From Dermacentor variabilis (Eukaryota; Arthropoda; Arachnida; Ixodida; Ixodidae), in contig NC_134572.1 of NCBI RefSeq assembly GCF_050947875.1, forward strand, positions 116,247,709-116,311,708: DNA of 64,000 nt, given 5' to 3'. The notes beneath the pieces were generated by a model that was given only the letters and a program-made list of their open reading frames with translations, was not told the origin of the DNA and did not search any database. The first letter of the stretch is position 1, and every line of letters starts with the position of its first letter. The position numbers and the translations under genes are program-made. Positions 20,646 through 31,649 of this stretch are shown piece after piece.

Positions 20646-22812
20646 ATTCGTGTTTGGTGCCCGAGGAACACTCGTGCCGCTGTTTTTCCATAAAACTTTC
20701 CAGAATGCATATACTGTAGTGCCTCCTTGGGGCACTCTGGACTCCCATGGTTTGTTTTTTATACAAATAAAATGATTTTATAACAATGTCAAGACATGCA
20801 TAGTGTGAGACGTGGTGCTCATGCAGAAGCATTGTCAAACAAAACCTAACGCCTTTTGTTGTTTCTGGGCAATAAATCCAAAATGCATGGTTAGAGGCAC
20901 AGGTTGCGACTGTATCCAATATTCTTTTGGCACAAAATGACCTTACTCATTACTTGCATCTTTTAGTAGAGTAAGAAATAATCAACAGCTACCTGGGCAA
21001 ATTGGTGCTAGAAAGACACGTCGATAGTGCTTTCAGAAAGATTTGTGTGCTAAACTTTTTTGTCCTCTGTTCCTCCTATAATCCACCAAATCATGCTAGC
21101 TGCCTTTTATATGGTGTCGGCCAAAGACATTAGTTATAAGTGTAAATGTGGATGATTGGTAGCTCTATAAACCGTAAGGAACAATTAAAACAAAGAAAAT
21201 TGATCGCAAAGAATTTTGTTAGCAAAATCATGTCCGTAACATGAAAAGGGTGACACCTTACCCATTGGGATGCATAGGGCTCCATAGAAATTGCATGAGG
21301 ACACCTATAGTAGGGGTGGGCCAGCTTGAAATTTGGCGTTGGGCCAGCTTTAGATTTGGGGATGGGCCTACTTAAATTTGGGAAACAAAATCAAAAGCTA
21401 AATAACAGCAGAACCAAAAAGTGCCTATACGTTTGAAGACATGGTCTGAATTTCTGTATAATTTTTTGATAAAACCTTCATAATGTGCTGTGTTATGACA
21501 GTAGCTTGCTAACGTTAGGAATACTAGGATGTGAACAATGTTTTATAGTTACTATAATAATGGCTGTTCATTACTTGAAAGCTATTTGAAAGCTATTCGA
21601 TTTGATTCGTTTCTGGCAATATTCAATTCATATTCGTTTCAATCTCAAAAACCACTATTTGCACACCCCTACAGTTTAGACACTACAACAGAACAAGAGC
21701 CACAGCAAACACAAAACCGCTTTTATGTTTATGACAATGCAACACAACAACATAAGAAAGAAGAATGTGCAAACGAGCTGTCAGGCATTATAGGAAGTAA
21801 ACCTGGTCTATTTATTGTTGTCTAGTGGAGAAGAAAAAGCAAAAGTCTGGACGTTTGATCCTCTTGACTGGGTCATGTCAGGAACGTCCTAAATGTAGGA
21901 TGATTGGCAACCCTAGGGCTTACTGTTGCTAAGGTAAAGTTCCAGACTTCCACGTTGCTTTTCTCATGTTTAAGCTCTCATTGGCAAGCCTTGGCATGAT
22001 ATTTACGCATGCCAAGGGACTGGTTTTCAAGGGCCTTCCTTTTTGAAGCACAACGAAAAGCTTACCATCAACTCAATGGATCTAAGTTTGTTTCACTTGT
22101 AAGGCTGCTTGAAGCAGATAAATGACAGAAGTATTAGCCCGACAATAAGACTGAGCAAATAAAGACTAAAGTGGTTGTCATACCAGAGCTGTCTGTGTTA
22201 TGAGGGTGAAGGCATTACACAGGGCTAGCGTCTAAACCGGAATATTAGCCGAATGAGGATTTAAGAGGAACTCTTAACTGAAAGTAAAAAATGAGAAAAA
22301 GGGAAAACTACAAAATCACCAAAACAAATTTATTTTCACAACAGCACTGTCACCAGTAGCAAGCATGCTACAATGCTCTTACACAAATTGCAGAAGTTGT
22401 CTTCAAGCTATAGGTGCACAGCATGACAACCAAGAAATTATATTTTACGTCGGGTGCATGCCGACAGTTGTTTTTTTTTTCTTTTTTGCCTTTTTTTGTC
22501 CGCTATACCAGCATTATTTTATAGAAAGGCCAAGCTGGCGCTGGGCAACCATGTTGCCATTGGCTTCTGCAGAGTCTACAACTTTCACCTTGAATGCTGC
22601 CTAAAACTGCCTCCGTGTGCCAACCAGACAAAAAAAATCACATACAAGGTCTGTTGCAAGAGCACACACCAAAAGACACGGCGACCAGGAATAAGAAAAA
22701 TATCAGAAATTGCATTTGCATTTGGATATAGATACACTTTGGCTATGCATTTGTCAATATGTGTACCATAGGTTGTTGGACAAGGACTCGCATTTTGCTA
22801 GAGACCGCTATA
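20646..22812. other. HIG1 intron 2, no recognised gene
   Basis: A short internal repetition of GGGCCAGCTT lies at about 21320-21365, and a degenerate ATTCGATT/ATTCG-rich stretch at about 21590-21650 ends with GCACACCCCT. Nothing coding is supported. Confidence 0.4.
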
Positions 22813-25244
22813 CAGTCGAACTCGGATATATCGAACCCGCATATTTCGAATTATTGGCTCTATCGAACACACAGATTACCCCCTTGAAAATACTGTGTAA
22901 AAGTATAGGACAATTGCGTAGTATATCGAATTCCATTTTCGTCGGACATTTGATATATCGAACGCCGCGCCCCTGGAAGGTGCGCTTTTCCCAAAGACAT
23001 TCGTGTCCGGTCCTCAGGGGAAAACATTTCTGCAGAGTTAGTCAACAGGCTCCTCCTGTGCGCATGCGCGGCCTTTCCCCCGTTCGCAGAGACGCAGAGC
23101 CTTTCCCCCGTTATTGCGCCCCACCGGCGCGAGCTCTCACTCCTCCTCTACCGCCGGCGTGTGCATTGGGCAAGGGCATTGGAGCTCAGCGAAGAGAGTG
23201 CGCGGCATGGAGACGCAGCGACGTTTCCAAGCCACACTTCCTGGGAAAAGAGAGAGAGAGTGAGAGGTCGGCATGATCGCTCATGGGCCAAGGGAGACAA
23301 GAGCGCCAGAGAGGGCTCAAAAAACGAACACAGCGCCTTCGACGGCATATTCCGCCGATCTTTTTCCCCGCTCTCTCCTTTCTTTTCCCTTTGTCGTTCC
23401 TTCTCAGCCCCGTTGACTGCCGCTCAAACAGGCTTCGCTCGGACTGCTCCGTCTGCGCATCGCGCGTTTTGTTGTGCCTACCTCTGTTTCAACGTGCCGT
23501 GTGTAGCATGTGCGATTGCGGTCATCTGGTGAGCTATGGCATTCGCAGTCATAAAAAAAGAGGAAGAATCTGGACTTTGCAAGAAAGCTTGAAGTAATCC
23601 GGCGTGTCGAGAATGGAGAAAAGAAGTCCTCCTTGGCAGACGCATTCGGCATTCCACGGAGTACTTTAGGTATGTTGTTAAAAAACAAGCAGGACATCAA
23701 GCTTAAAGCTGGTGAGGAAAGTCGCTCAGAAGCGTGTCGTGTGCACCCTGCTGCTTTGGACAAAGTGGAGAAGGCACTCTATACGTGGTTTCTTGATATC
23801 CGAGCGAAAAATATTCCCGTGGATGGCCCGATGTTAATCGAAAAGGCCAAATGGCTTGCTACGGCTCTTGGCGAAGAGAACTTTTGCGGTGGCACTGGAT
23901 GGCTGCAACGGTTTAAAAACTGCCACGGCATTGTAGGAAAGGCCATTTCAGGCGAAAGTGGGGCTGTCAGCAGCCAGGAGATGCAGCAGTGGCTTTCTGA
24001 GGAGTGGCCGAAGTTCACTGAGAAGTTTTCGCGTGCAGAAATCTTCAATGCAGGCGAAACTGGTCTCTTTTGGCAAATGTTGCCGAATAAGACACTCGCT
24101 CTTCGTGGAACCTCATGCCACGGCGGCAAAATGAGCAAAGTGCGTGTGTCGGTGCTGCTTGCAGCCAACATGGACGGCTCGTGCAAGCTACGGCCATTCG
24201 TGATCGGGAAGAGCAAGTCACTGCGCTGCTTCAAGAACTGTAAACAGCTTCCTGTTCACTACGGCTGTAATAGGAAGGCCTGGATGACACGTCAACTTTT
24301 TGTTGAATGGCTGCAGGCTTGGGACGCTGAGTTGGGCAAGTCGGGCCGCCGAGTTTGCCTTCTGGTAGACAACTGTTCGGCCCATCAAACGACTTGCAAG
24401 CTGCAGCGCATCGAATTGAAGTTTCTCCTGCTGAACACCACAGCAAGACTGCAGCTCCTCGACCAGGGTATCATAAAGGCATTCAAGATAGACTATCGGA
24501 AGCGACTTATTCAACGGCTCCTCATAAACCTCCGCATGGGAACCGGTCTCAACATTGACCTGCTCGGCGCGATCCAGATGATTACCGGCGCTTGGGGCGA
24601 CGTGAAGCAGGCCACAGTAGCCAACTGTTTCGGCAAGGCAGGCCTTGAAGTGGCTGGAGATGAATGTCCGGAAGCTTTAGATGATGATGAGTGCTTGGAG
24701 GACGCGTTCCGCGACTTGTCCAATTTTCCCAGCGCCGTCCCGTCCGAAGTTACTGTTGATGACTTCATTAACGCTGACAGCGAAATTCAAGTGGTAGCCG
24801 ACCTCGCTGATGAGGACACTGTGGCCGGAATAGCTGGCGTTCAAGACAGCAATTCCAGCGACGACGAGGGCAACGGTGTTTTCGAAGAAACGCGTCCGTG
24901 CACAGCCACTGAACTGGCGTCAGCGTTCAGCCTGATTCGGCGCTGTTGCAGCGAAATGGAAGGCACTGGGCTCTCGCACCTGTACAGTCTCAAGAAGATT
25001 GAGACTAGTGTTTTAAACTGCATTTCCCAGAGTAAAAAGCAGCCCAAAATTAGTTATATTTTTCCGTGAAATAAAGCGCTTTCATATTGCGTGCACATGC
25101 TATGTGATTCGCAGCTGTTCCAATCGGTAAGCCACAATTTTTTATGATCGCGAGTGCTTTTTTGGCCTATATCTGTATATCGAATTTTCGCTATATCGAA
25201 CTATTTTCCGATCCCCGTCGAATTCGATATACCCGGGTTCGACT
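22813..25244 (+). mobile_element. Tigger/pogo DNA transposon, 2.4 kb
   Basis: The termini CAGTCGAACTCGGATATATC (left) and, reverse-complemented, AGTCGAACCCGGGTATATCG (right) are inverted repeats of about 23 bp, and each is flanked by TA, the target duplication of the Tc1/mariner-pogo group. Length and content (one transposase gene, GC-rich 5' leader) are typical of a complete Tigger. The outermost base of the right end is lost or changed. It lies in HIG1 intron 2. Confidence 0.9.
23536..25069 (+). pseudogene. Tigger transposase, frameshifted and missing a catalytic aspartate
   Basis: The protein has the pogo order: an N-terminal Psq-type helix-turn-helix (KKRKNLDFARKLEVIRR, SLADAFGIPRSTLGMLL), a CENP-B-type DNA-binding domain (about 23760-24010; LYTWFLDIRAKNIPVDG, FCGGTGWLQRFKNCHG), a DDE_1 catalytic domain, and an acidic C-terminal tail. 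The first ATG (23536) is out of frame by one base because of the A7 run at 23553-23559; after that the frame is open to 25069. In the catalytic core the usual NADETGLFW reads NAGETGLFW, so aspartate 1 is replaced by glycine (24053-24055). Aspartate 2 (VDNCSAH, 24368) and 3 (LDQGIIKAF, 24461) remain, but the adjacent PPNTT motif is changed. It is probably inactive. Confidence 0.9.
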
Positions 25245-25493
25245 TATAAGATGCGGTGTGAATTTAGCCTGCTTCTTTCAAGAAAATATCTCGGTTTTAT
25301 TACAGTTTCGGCAGTTGTCAAGGAAACAAGGTTGAGAGAGAAAGGAACTTTAATGACTGAAAGGTGGAGAGGTCGCTCTGAGTGAAGTGCCTCGTGCCTG
25401 CATGCTGTGGATGATGTTTGGGGGAGCAACAGATAGGTTGTGATGAGGAAGAAAACTGGTATCATGAAGTTGATGAGAGCAGCACAGTATGTA
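25245..25493. other. HIG1 intron 2 between two Tigger-type elements
   Basis: A short spacer without recognisable features. Only about 250 bp separate the two transposons. Confidence 0.4.
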
Positions 25494-26555
25494 CAGTTGC
25501 AGACCGTTTATTCGGACCTCACGGGGACTGCAGAAATGTCCGAATAAACAGGTGTCTGAAAAAGCAGATTGAGAAAAAAAAAAGAAATCCTTTATTTCCA
25601 CGCACTTATTCAGGCTCTGCAGTAGGCTTGAAGAAATCATGAATGCGCCGTTGCACACTGTTCTGTTTACGCGCAATCAGATAAGCCTGAACCTCGGAGA
25701 GGGTCGTACGGTCACGATAGGCGGCTGAAAGCACAGTCACTGCTTGTACACGCACGGCATCCGATGGCAGCGTAGCACATGGTGCGTCATCTTCCGACTC
25801 GGAGTCATCATCCGGTGGTGCAGCAGAAACCTGACAAATGATCTTGCCGTCGCCGAGTTCTGCGCATGTCAGTACAGCAGTGTCAGCAATGAGACGGTGT
25901 CCACTGCGCAGGTCTCGCGAACCATTTTTGGCGTCAGTAGGGAGCACATCGGAAGGTGACAAATACTAGGGCTCCCGGCACCCACTTGCCGGCATTCCCC
26001 AGCACAGTCTGCGTCGGCACTGTCGGCACCATTAGACACTTGACGCGATGTTCGCATGCCACATTGGATCACCGCAACCTCGACACAGCACACAAAGCAA
26101 ACACCACCACGCCGTCATGCCGACACGTTGCACAAACAAAAGAATGTGAACTACTCGCAGCATCGTACACGAAGAAAGAAACAAGTCAGCTGCTGGATTG
26201 TCTTGACATGGCTTACTAAGCTGAGACTGGAACTGCTGTAGCCACTCTGTTGAACCAACGATGATGAGCGGGGATTTGCAGTAGCTCCACTTCATGGGGC
26301 AGCAAGGAAGCTCCATTCAAAACAAAAATGACGTTCAGCAAGTCGAACCATGCACCAGTCAGAGTCGGTGCATAGTGCTCTCGATCGAGTTGGCTCAAGG
26401 AGTGTCCAAAAAATCAGACGAGAAGTTGAAAGATGTCTGAATTTTCAACAGTTGTTATACATTATGGTCTGTGGGGAGAATGGCGGTGCCACAAAGCAGA
26501 CTGAATAATCGAGCATGTCGGAATTTTTGGAGTCCGAAAAATCAGTCGGCGACTG
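25494..26555 (-). mobile_element. Internally deleted Tigger-like transposon, 1.06 kb
   Basis: The left end CAGTTGCAGACCGTTTATTC and the reverse-complemented right end CAGTCGCCGACTGATTTTTC agree at about 20 of 27 positions. TA lies directly outside both ends. Only the tail of a transposase frame remains inside, on the minus strand. Its terminal sequence differs from that of the neighbouring 22813-25244 element, so it is a different Tigger subfamily. Confidence 0.75.
25606..25962 (-). pseudogene. C-terminal remnant of a Tigger transposase
   Basis: A 118-codon minus-strand frame carries an acidic stretch (PPDDDSESEDDAPC), a conserved-looking helix (DAVRVQAVTVLSAAYRDRTT) and the end SVQRRIHDFFKPTAEPE. 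Acidic linkers and a terminal I-x-x-F-F-K motif are common at the C-terminus of tick Tigger/CENP-B-like transposases. All DNA-binding and catalytic parts are missing, consistent with internal deletion. Position inside the inverted repeats supports the assignment; the family call rests on the tail only. Confidence 0.5.
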
Positions 26556-26849
26556 TATATTGTTTCTGTGCAATGAGTGTGTGCGCACTTTACATAATGT
26601 GCATCTTCGCGGGAAGGGGCCAAGGCTACTGCTGCACCGCCAGGAGACCACCTATAGTGTGCGTTATTTTTGCAGCTGTCTGCACCATTGGTGTATTCAA
26701 ACCAGACAGTAGAAACTTCATGACCTCGATAATTTGCCGTAGCATGGCCTTGATGGTTGAGCCCAATAGAGATATCTCAGCATATTGTTGTTCATTCTGA
26801 CAGAAAAAAATGTCAATGTGAAGGGGACATAAAACAGGCTGATGATGAT

Positions 26850-27835
26850 GATGTAAATATCTTGGAAGATATCTACAGAGATTCCACAGCTGCCTTAATT
26901 CTACACAAGTAAGAAGATACCTATAAAGAAAGGGGACAGACAAGGAGACACAATCTCTCCAGTGCTATTCACGACGTGCTTGGAAGAAGTATTCAAGCTA
27001 TTAAACTGGAAAGGCTTAAGAGTAAGGACCGATGGCCAGTACCTCAGCCACCTTTGATTTGCCGATGACATTGTTCTATTCAGCAACACTTCAGACGAGT
27101 TACAACAGATGATTGAGGATTTTAAAAGAGACAGCGTAAGAGTGGGGTTGAAGATCAATGCAGAAGACAAGTGATGAATAACCGGGCAAGGGAACAAGAG
27201 TTCAGGATCGCCAGTCATCCTCTAGAGTCTGTGAAGGAGTACATTTACCTAAGTCAAATAATTGCAGGGAACCCTGATCATGAGAAGAAAATTCATACAA
27301 GAATAAAAATGGGTTGGATTGCATACGGCAGACATTGTCAGCTCCTGAATACATGGACGCTTACCATTATCATTGAGAAGGAAGGTGTACACTCAGTGTG
27401 TTTCACCAGTTCTAACATATGGGGCAGATACTTGGAGACTGACAAAGAGGCTTGAGAACACATTAAGGACCGCGCAAACAGCTATGTAAAGAAGAATGCA
27501 GGGCATAACGTTAAGAGACAGAAAAAGAGTGGTTTGGATCAGAGAGTCAACAGGTATAGCCAATATTCTAATTGTCATTAAGAGAAAAAAACAGCACTGG
27601 GCAGGTTGTGTAATGTGCAGGTTAGATAACCATTGGACCATTAGAGTTACAGAATGGGTACCAAAAGAAGGGAAGCGCAGTAGAGGACGAGTAGGTGGTG
27701 CGGTGAAATTAGGAAATTCGCGGGTGCTAGTTGGAATCGGTTGGCACAGGACAGGGGTAATTGGAGATCACAGGGAGACCGTCCTGCAGTGGATATAAAA
27801 TAAGATGGTGATGATGATGATGATTATTATTACAC
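26850..27835 (+). mobile_element. RTE-clade LINE fragment (RT palm to 3' end)
   Basis: Frames with several breaks read KKGDRQGDTISPVLFTTCLE, then FADDIVLFSNTSDELQQMI (catalytic FADD at about 27060), SVKEYIYLSQIIAGNP, and finally ITLRDRKRVVWIRESTGIAN and HWAGCVMCRLDNHWTIRVTE with the stop at about 27796. This is the second half of an RTE polymerase. The 3' end closes in the ATGATGATGATG tail typical of RTE. A separate ATGATGATGATG run at about 26839-26850 may be the tail of another copy just upstream. Sense orientation in HIG1 intron 2. Confidence 0.8.
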
Positions 27836-29204
27836 TACTGCCTTGTCACTTTCACGTGGCCATCAAGTCAGCCATTTGGCAGTGTCAGTTCTATGAAACC
27901 ACTTTAGAGAGCGCTGCTGTTGTATGCACAAGGCGAAGCGGGCCCACACTCACTTTGTGTTCTTGTTCGCGTTTTGCACCACAACCTCGAAATGCGGGAT
28001 AAATTCCTACAGGAGACCCAGCGAGCTGAAAACTTTTAAAAATTTTTTTCAAATGTGACATGCAGTTTTACATTTAAGCTTATGCCATTATGCCAGTGAT
28101 TATTATTCTAAATACTTAAAGTTAACTAATTAGCTCGTCAATTATAATTGAAAAGTTCTCCAGTTTGCGCAAGTTGAGTACCAGCAAAAGGACATTGGTG
28201 CCAGCTTCAATTCTCACAGCTCCTTAAGTAGCTTGGCCTGCCTTAGCTGGGACAGTGTGTATAATCACTGAAATGAAGAAGTGCTTCCTAGCTGCGCAGT
28301 TGCTTTTGAACCTACTGTTGCACAAAGTGAAGCAGCTACGATATTTTTAAATGATGGTATTGCTTCTGAGGTGTGCTTTCACAGTACGATTTCTTGGTGA
28401 AGGTACTTGCAGCCAGAAGAACAACATGTATACCTTTCTTTTTGTCTCTCTATGCAGCTCAGGAGCACCATCGAGTTTTTGTACAAAGTAAATTTATGAT
28501 GTTTTCCTGTAATGATTTCTAGATTATGCAAATTAGCATTATCTGGTTCAAGCTAGAATTGGAATGAAGACCAGAATGCGACAGGTTTTGTTTTGATGCA
28601 CTCTGTGTAAAGATTTATATAGATCAGTGGCAACAGCTTTTGGTGGTGCAGGGAGGAAATGAATTTGCATGAATGTGGGTTGTGGCCGTAATAATTTGCT
28701 GCAGTAGTACTGCCTTTAGGCACACTAAAGGAATGCGCCTGGTCCCCTGCATGGCCGTGTCATGCTGCGACTTATCAGCACTGCACCTTAACTTCTGCTT
28801 CAAGGATCTATCACTTGGTTCCACATGCTACATGTGTTTCAGAAATGCATAGCAGTGAGTGCACACTGTAGCAGGTTTGGGTGCTGCATATAAACTGCAC
28901 CAGTTGAGGCCACCGTCACCACAACAATGAGAAAGGAGGCGTAGGAAAGGAATGCAAAACTTGTTTGCTCAAACTAACCAGAAGTTGACAACACTTGTAT
29001 CACCAGACAAGGTTTGACTCAAACAGCTGCATAGGGTTAAGCGGATTGAGAGTAAGATATCTTTTGAACACTTGTAGCTCAAGAAAATTTTGTGCGAGAG
29101 CTTTCTGTGGCACGCCCTGTGTCTAAATGTTTCTCTTGGATTTGCCTACGATCGTTTCAGGTGTCCTTTTTGCTTGACCACAAATTTTTGTCTTTGGCTT
29201 CCAG
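27836..29204. other. Last part of HIG1 intron 2, no recognised feature
   Basis: AT-rich intron ending in the pyrimidine tract TCTTTGGCTTCCAG before exon 3. A TTAACTAATTAG block near 28126 resembles common intronic filler; nothing coding is supported. Confidence 0.4.
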
Positions 29205-29410
29205 GTCTGTCTGGTTGCGTCTTTGTCTGCACATACGGGGCCTTCCTGTTCCGGAGGCGCAAGAAGCTCGACCCCTCCCTCTTCTTGATGCAGCTCCGTG
29301 TGTCTGCACAGGGAACTGTGATTGGGTGCTTGATGCTTGGCGTCACCTACAATCTCTTCCAGAGATTTATGAATCGAGGCAGCAGCGACAGGGACGACAA
29401 AGGCTCATGA
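29205..29410 (+). CDS. HIGD1: HIG1-domain mitochondrial protein, last coding exon
   Basis: The exon starts after TTCCAG and completes the glycine codon begun in the exon ending at 14803. It encodes LSGCVFVCTYGAFLF (first membrane helix, residues about 42-56), the basic loop RRRKKLDPS, LFLMQLRVSAQ (the conserved R-x3-Q element before helix 2), GTVIGCLMLGVTYNLF (second helix, about 77-92) and a hydrophilic tail to the TGA at 29408-29410. HIG1 proteins insert in the mitochondrial inner membrane and associate with respiratory complexes III and IV under low oxygen. One position of the family motif, usually H or R before x-R, is Q here. The frame is intact across a 14.4-kb intron, so the gene is probably functional. 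Confidence 0.93.
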
Positions 29411-29618
29411 TGCCTCATTGTTGTTTAGCTGTTAGCCATCATTATTTAAATTTATAGTACTGGCTGTAAAAATTACATGTTTTTATGCATCTTGGGCATG
29501 CAGCTGTGCCCGTCAATTAGGATATTTTTTTGCTTTTTCCAGGTCACTGCTATCTGGAAGTGTTGTACCCATATCTCTGTTAACCTTGCTGTCGGTGTTG
29601 CATTTATGCAAAGAGAAA

Positions 29619-29624
29619 AATAAA
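29619..29624 (+). terminator. HIGD1: Polyadenylation signal of the HIG1 gene
   Basis: AATAAA about 210 bp after the stop codon, the first in the 3' UTR. Cleavage is expected 10-30 nt downstream. Confidence 0.7.
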
Positions 29625-29649
29625 TACAGTCTATAATAACGTTAACTGT

Positions 29650-31214
29650 GCAAGCATCGCCTCTTCTGTGCTGTTAGGAGGCATTTTTGTGATCTGACCT
29701 TTTTTTCACATCTATCTGCTAAACACTGCTTGTCATGCACTAATGTATATATTCCTTATACTTAGGCACTAAAAAATTCTTGTCTCTAATACTGCCAGCA
29801 TATCTACTGGTATAGAAATTTATGAATTTGCAATCAGCAGTTACCAGCTTTCATTTTTCTTGTGATCTGGTGACATAAACGAAGCAGTAAAGTTTACTTA
29901 GTTGTAATACTTACCCTTCCCAAAATGTTTGGAAATAGGACTGTTATACAAGGTGTCATACTGAAAAATTAGCTCTTCATGCTCTTCTCTGTGACTGACA
30001 GAAATATTGGAGTTGAGCTGAGTAAAGCTTGCGCTCTCATGTCATCTATTTGAAGCAGATGCTGGATGTGAATAACCGCTTGCTGCTTTTATGTGATCAG
30101 CTGTGTTATACTTCGAAGTTCCATACAGCAAAAGCGAGGCTGTATGGAGTAACTGCAATTTTTGAATAGTGCACTGTTTCATCAGTACATAACAACTGCT
30201 AACAATGATACACTGTGCACTCCCTTGTGCAGTGAAAGATGTCTTAGACTCTGCCCTCTATCTCTCTTCTATTCTTTTACATTTTGTTAATGTACTCATT
30301 TGATCCTTCATTTTTGGAGTGACACAGAATGTTTGGGTGTAAGGTGTGTTGCGGATGTGCAGAACTACTAGTATGCTTAAATCAGTTAATGTTTAGCCAA
30401 GTGGCAGGCTTGGCCAAATATGTTTTAACTTAGGACTGCTTTGAAACAAGCAAAATGGATGTATTTACAAGCTTAAGAGTTTTTTGTGTTGATGCCTTGT
30501 TTTTCTCCCTAACTGTGTTCAAAGGTGATTGAGATACTAAATATAGCAAGTTGTTACACAGCTTATGTTATTTTTTCATGTATTTGCGATATTGTGAACT
30601 TCACTGCACATATAAATTGCAACGAGAGGACAAATTACATTTTGATCAGCTGAAAATCTATGAAGCATGTATTGAAGAATATTTTAAATATTGTTGGCAA
30701 ATAAAAGTTTCACACTTTTGTGATTCTTTCATAACCTTTGAGTAGCTGGAATAGCGATTGCAGACAGACTCAGATTGCCGTGCATTTCATTTCTTAGCCA
30801 ATATATGTGATGAGTTTATCGTGTTAATGTGTGGATAATGCGCCCTAAATAGGAAAAAGAGATGGCGCTACCGGTTCCAACTTCATACCATGCCTTCCAA
30901 GTGCAGCCTGAATCTCCACAAAATGGGAATAGACGTGTGCTAACTATTGACACAGTCAGACTAAAGTGTGGCGTGGTACACCTGTAAAAGAATTCTCCGA
31001 CATTGCAATATCAGCGTACCCTGCAGTATCATTGAGGCGGGGGGGGGGGGTTAAAATTAGCACACACAAGTGTCCTTGCATACCCAAAGCACCATACCGT
31101 GCTCGTTTTGTACTCTCCTTCCTTAGTGTACACTTCTGCATTATTTTGTACGCTAGGCAGTTTGCTTCCCCCTAACTTTGGTTACACAATATCTAGATCT
31201 GTTTACTAAGGTGT
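29650..31214. other. Intergenic, downstream of HIG1, no recognised feature
   Basis: AT-rich, with a G10 run at about 31041-31050. No coding frame with recognisable content is present. Confidence 0.4.
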
Positions 31215-31225
31215 AACACAAGTTC

Positions 31226-31635
31226 ATATAGGAGGTTATAGGATAATATCCTGCTGTTGCCATATAGGATAATGGCAACAGCAGGTTGCCATTATCCTAT
31301 ATAGGTGTAACGTTAAGGGATAAGAAAAGAGCAGATTGGGTGAGGGAAGAAACGCGAGTTAATGACATCTTAGTTGAAATCAAGAAGAAGAAATCGGCAT
31401 GGGCAGGACATGTAATGAGGAGGGAAGATAACCGATGGTCATTAAGGGTTACGGACTGGATTCCAAGGGAAGGGAAGCGTAGCAGGGGGCGGCAGAAAGT
31501 TAGGTGGGCAGATGAGATTAAGAAGTTTGCAGGGACAACATGGCCACAATTAGTACATGGCCGGGTTTGTTGGAGAAGTATGGGTGAGGCCTTTGCCCTG
31601 CAGTGGGCGTAACCAGGCTGATGATGATGATGATG
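31226..31635 (+). mobile_element. Truncated RTE LINE with 11-bp target-site duplication
   Basis: AACACAAGTTC stands at 31215-31225 and again at 31636-31646, directly flanking the insert. The insert ends with the RTE tail GATGATGATGATGATG and encodes the polymerase C-terminus in one clean frame (about 31304-31612): TLRDKKRADWVREETRVND, KSAWAGHVMRREDNRWSLR, WIPREGKRSRGRQKVRWADE. The first 80 bp of the insert are not RTE but nested inverted repeats. The clean frame and exact duplication point to a young insertion. Confidence 0.88.
31251..31302. repeat. Overlapping inverted repeats at the RTE 5' junction
   Basis: CTGCTGTTGCCAT (31251-31263) pairs with ATGGCAACAGCAG (31272-31284). Overlapping it, ATATAGGATAATGGCAA (31262-31278) pairs perfectly with TTGCCATTATCCTATAT (31286-31302). 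The two hairpins cannot form together. Confidence 0.85.
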
Positions 31636-31649
31636 AACACAAGTTCGCT

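Noticed and set aside
29092..29457. 121-codon plus-strand frame overlapping HIG1 exon 3
   Set aside because: It is a shadow frame; the overlapping frame encodes the HIG1 domain and joins in phase with the upstream exon.
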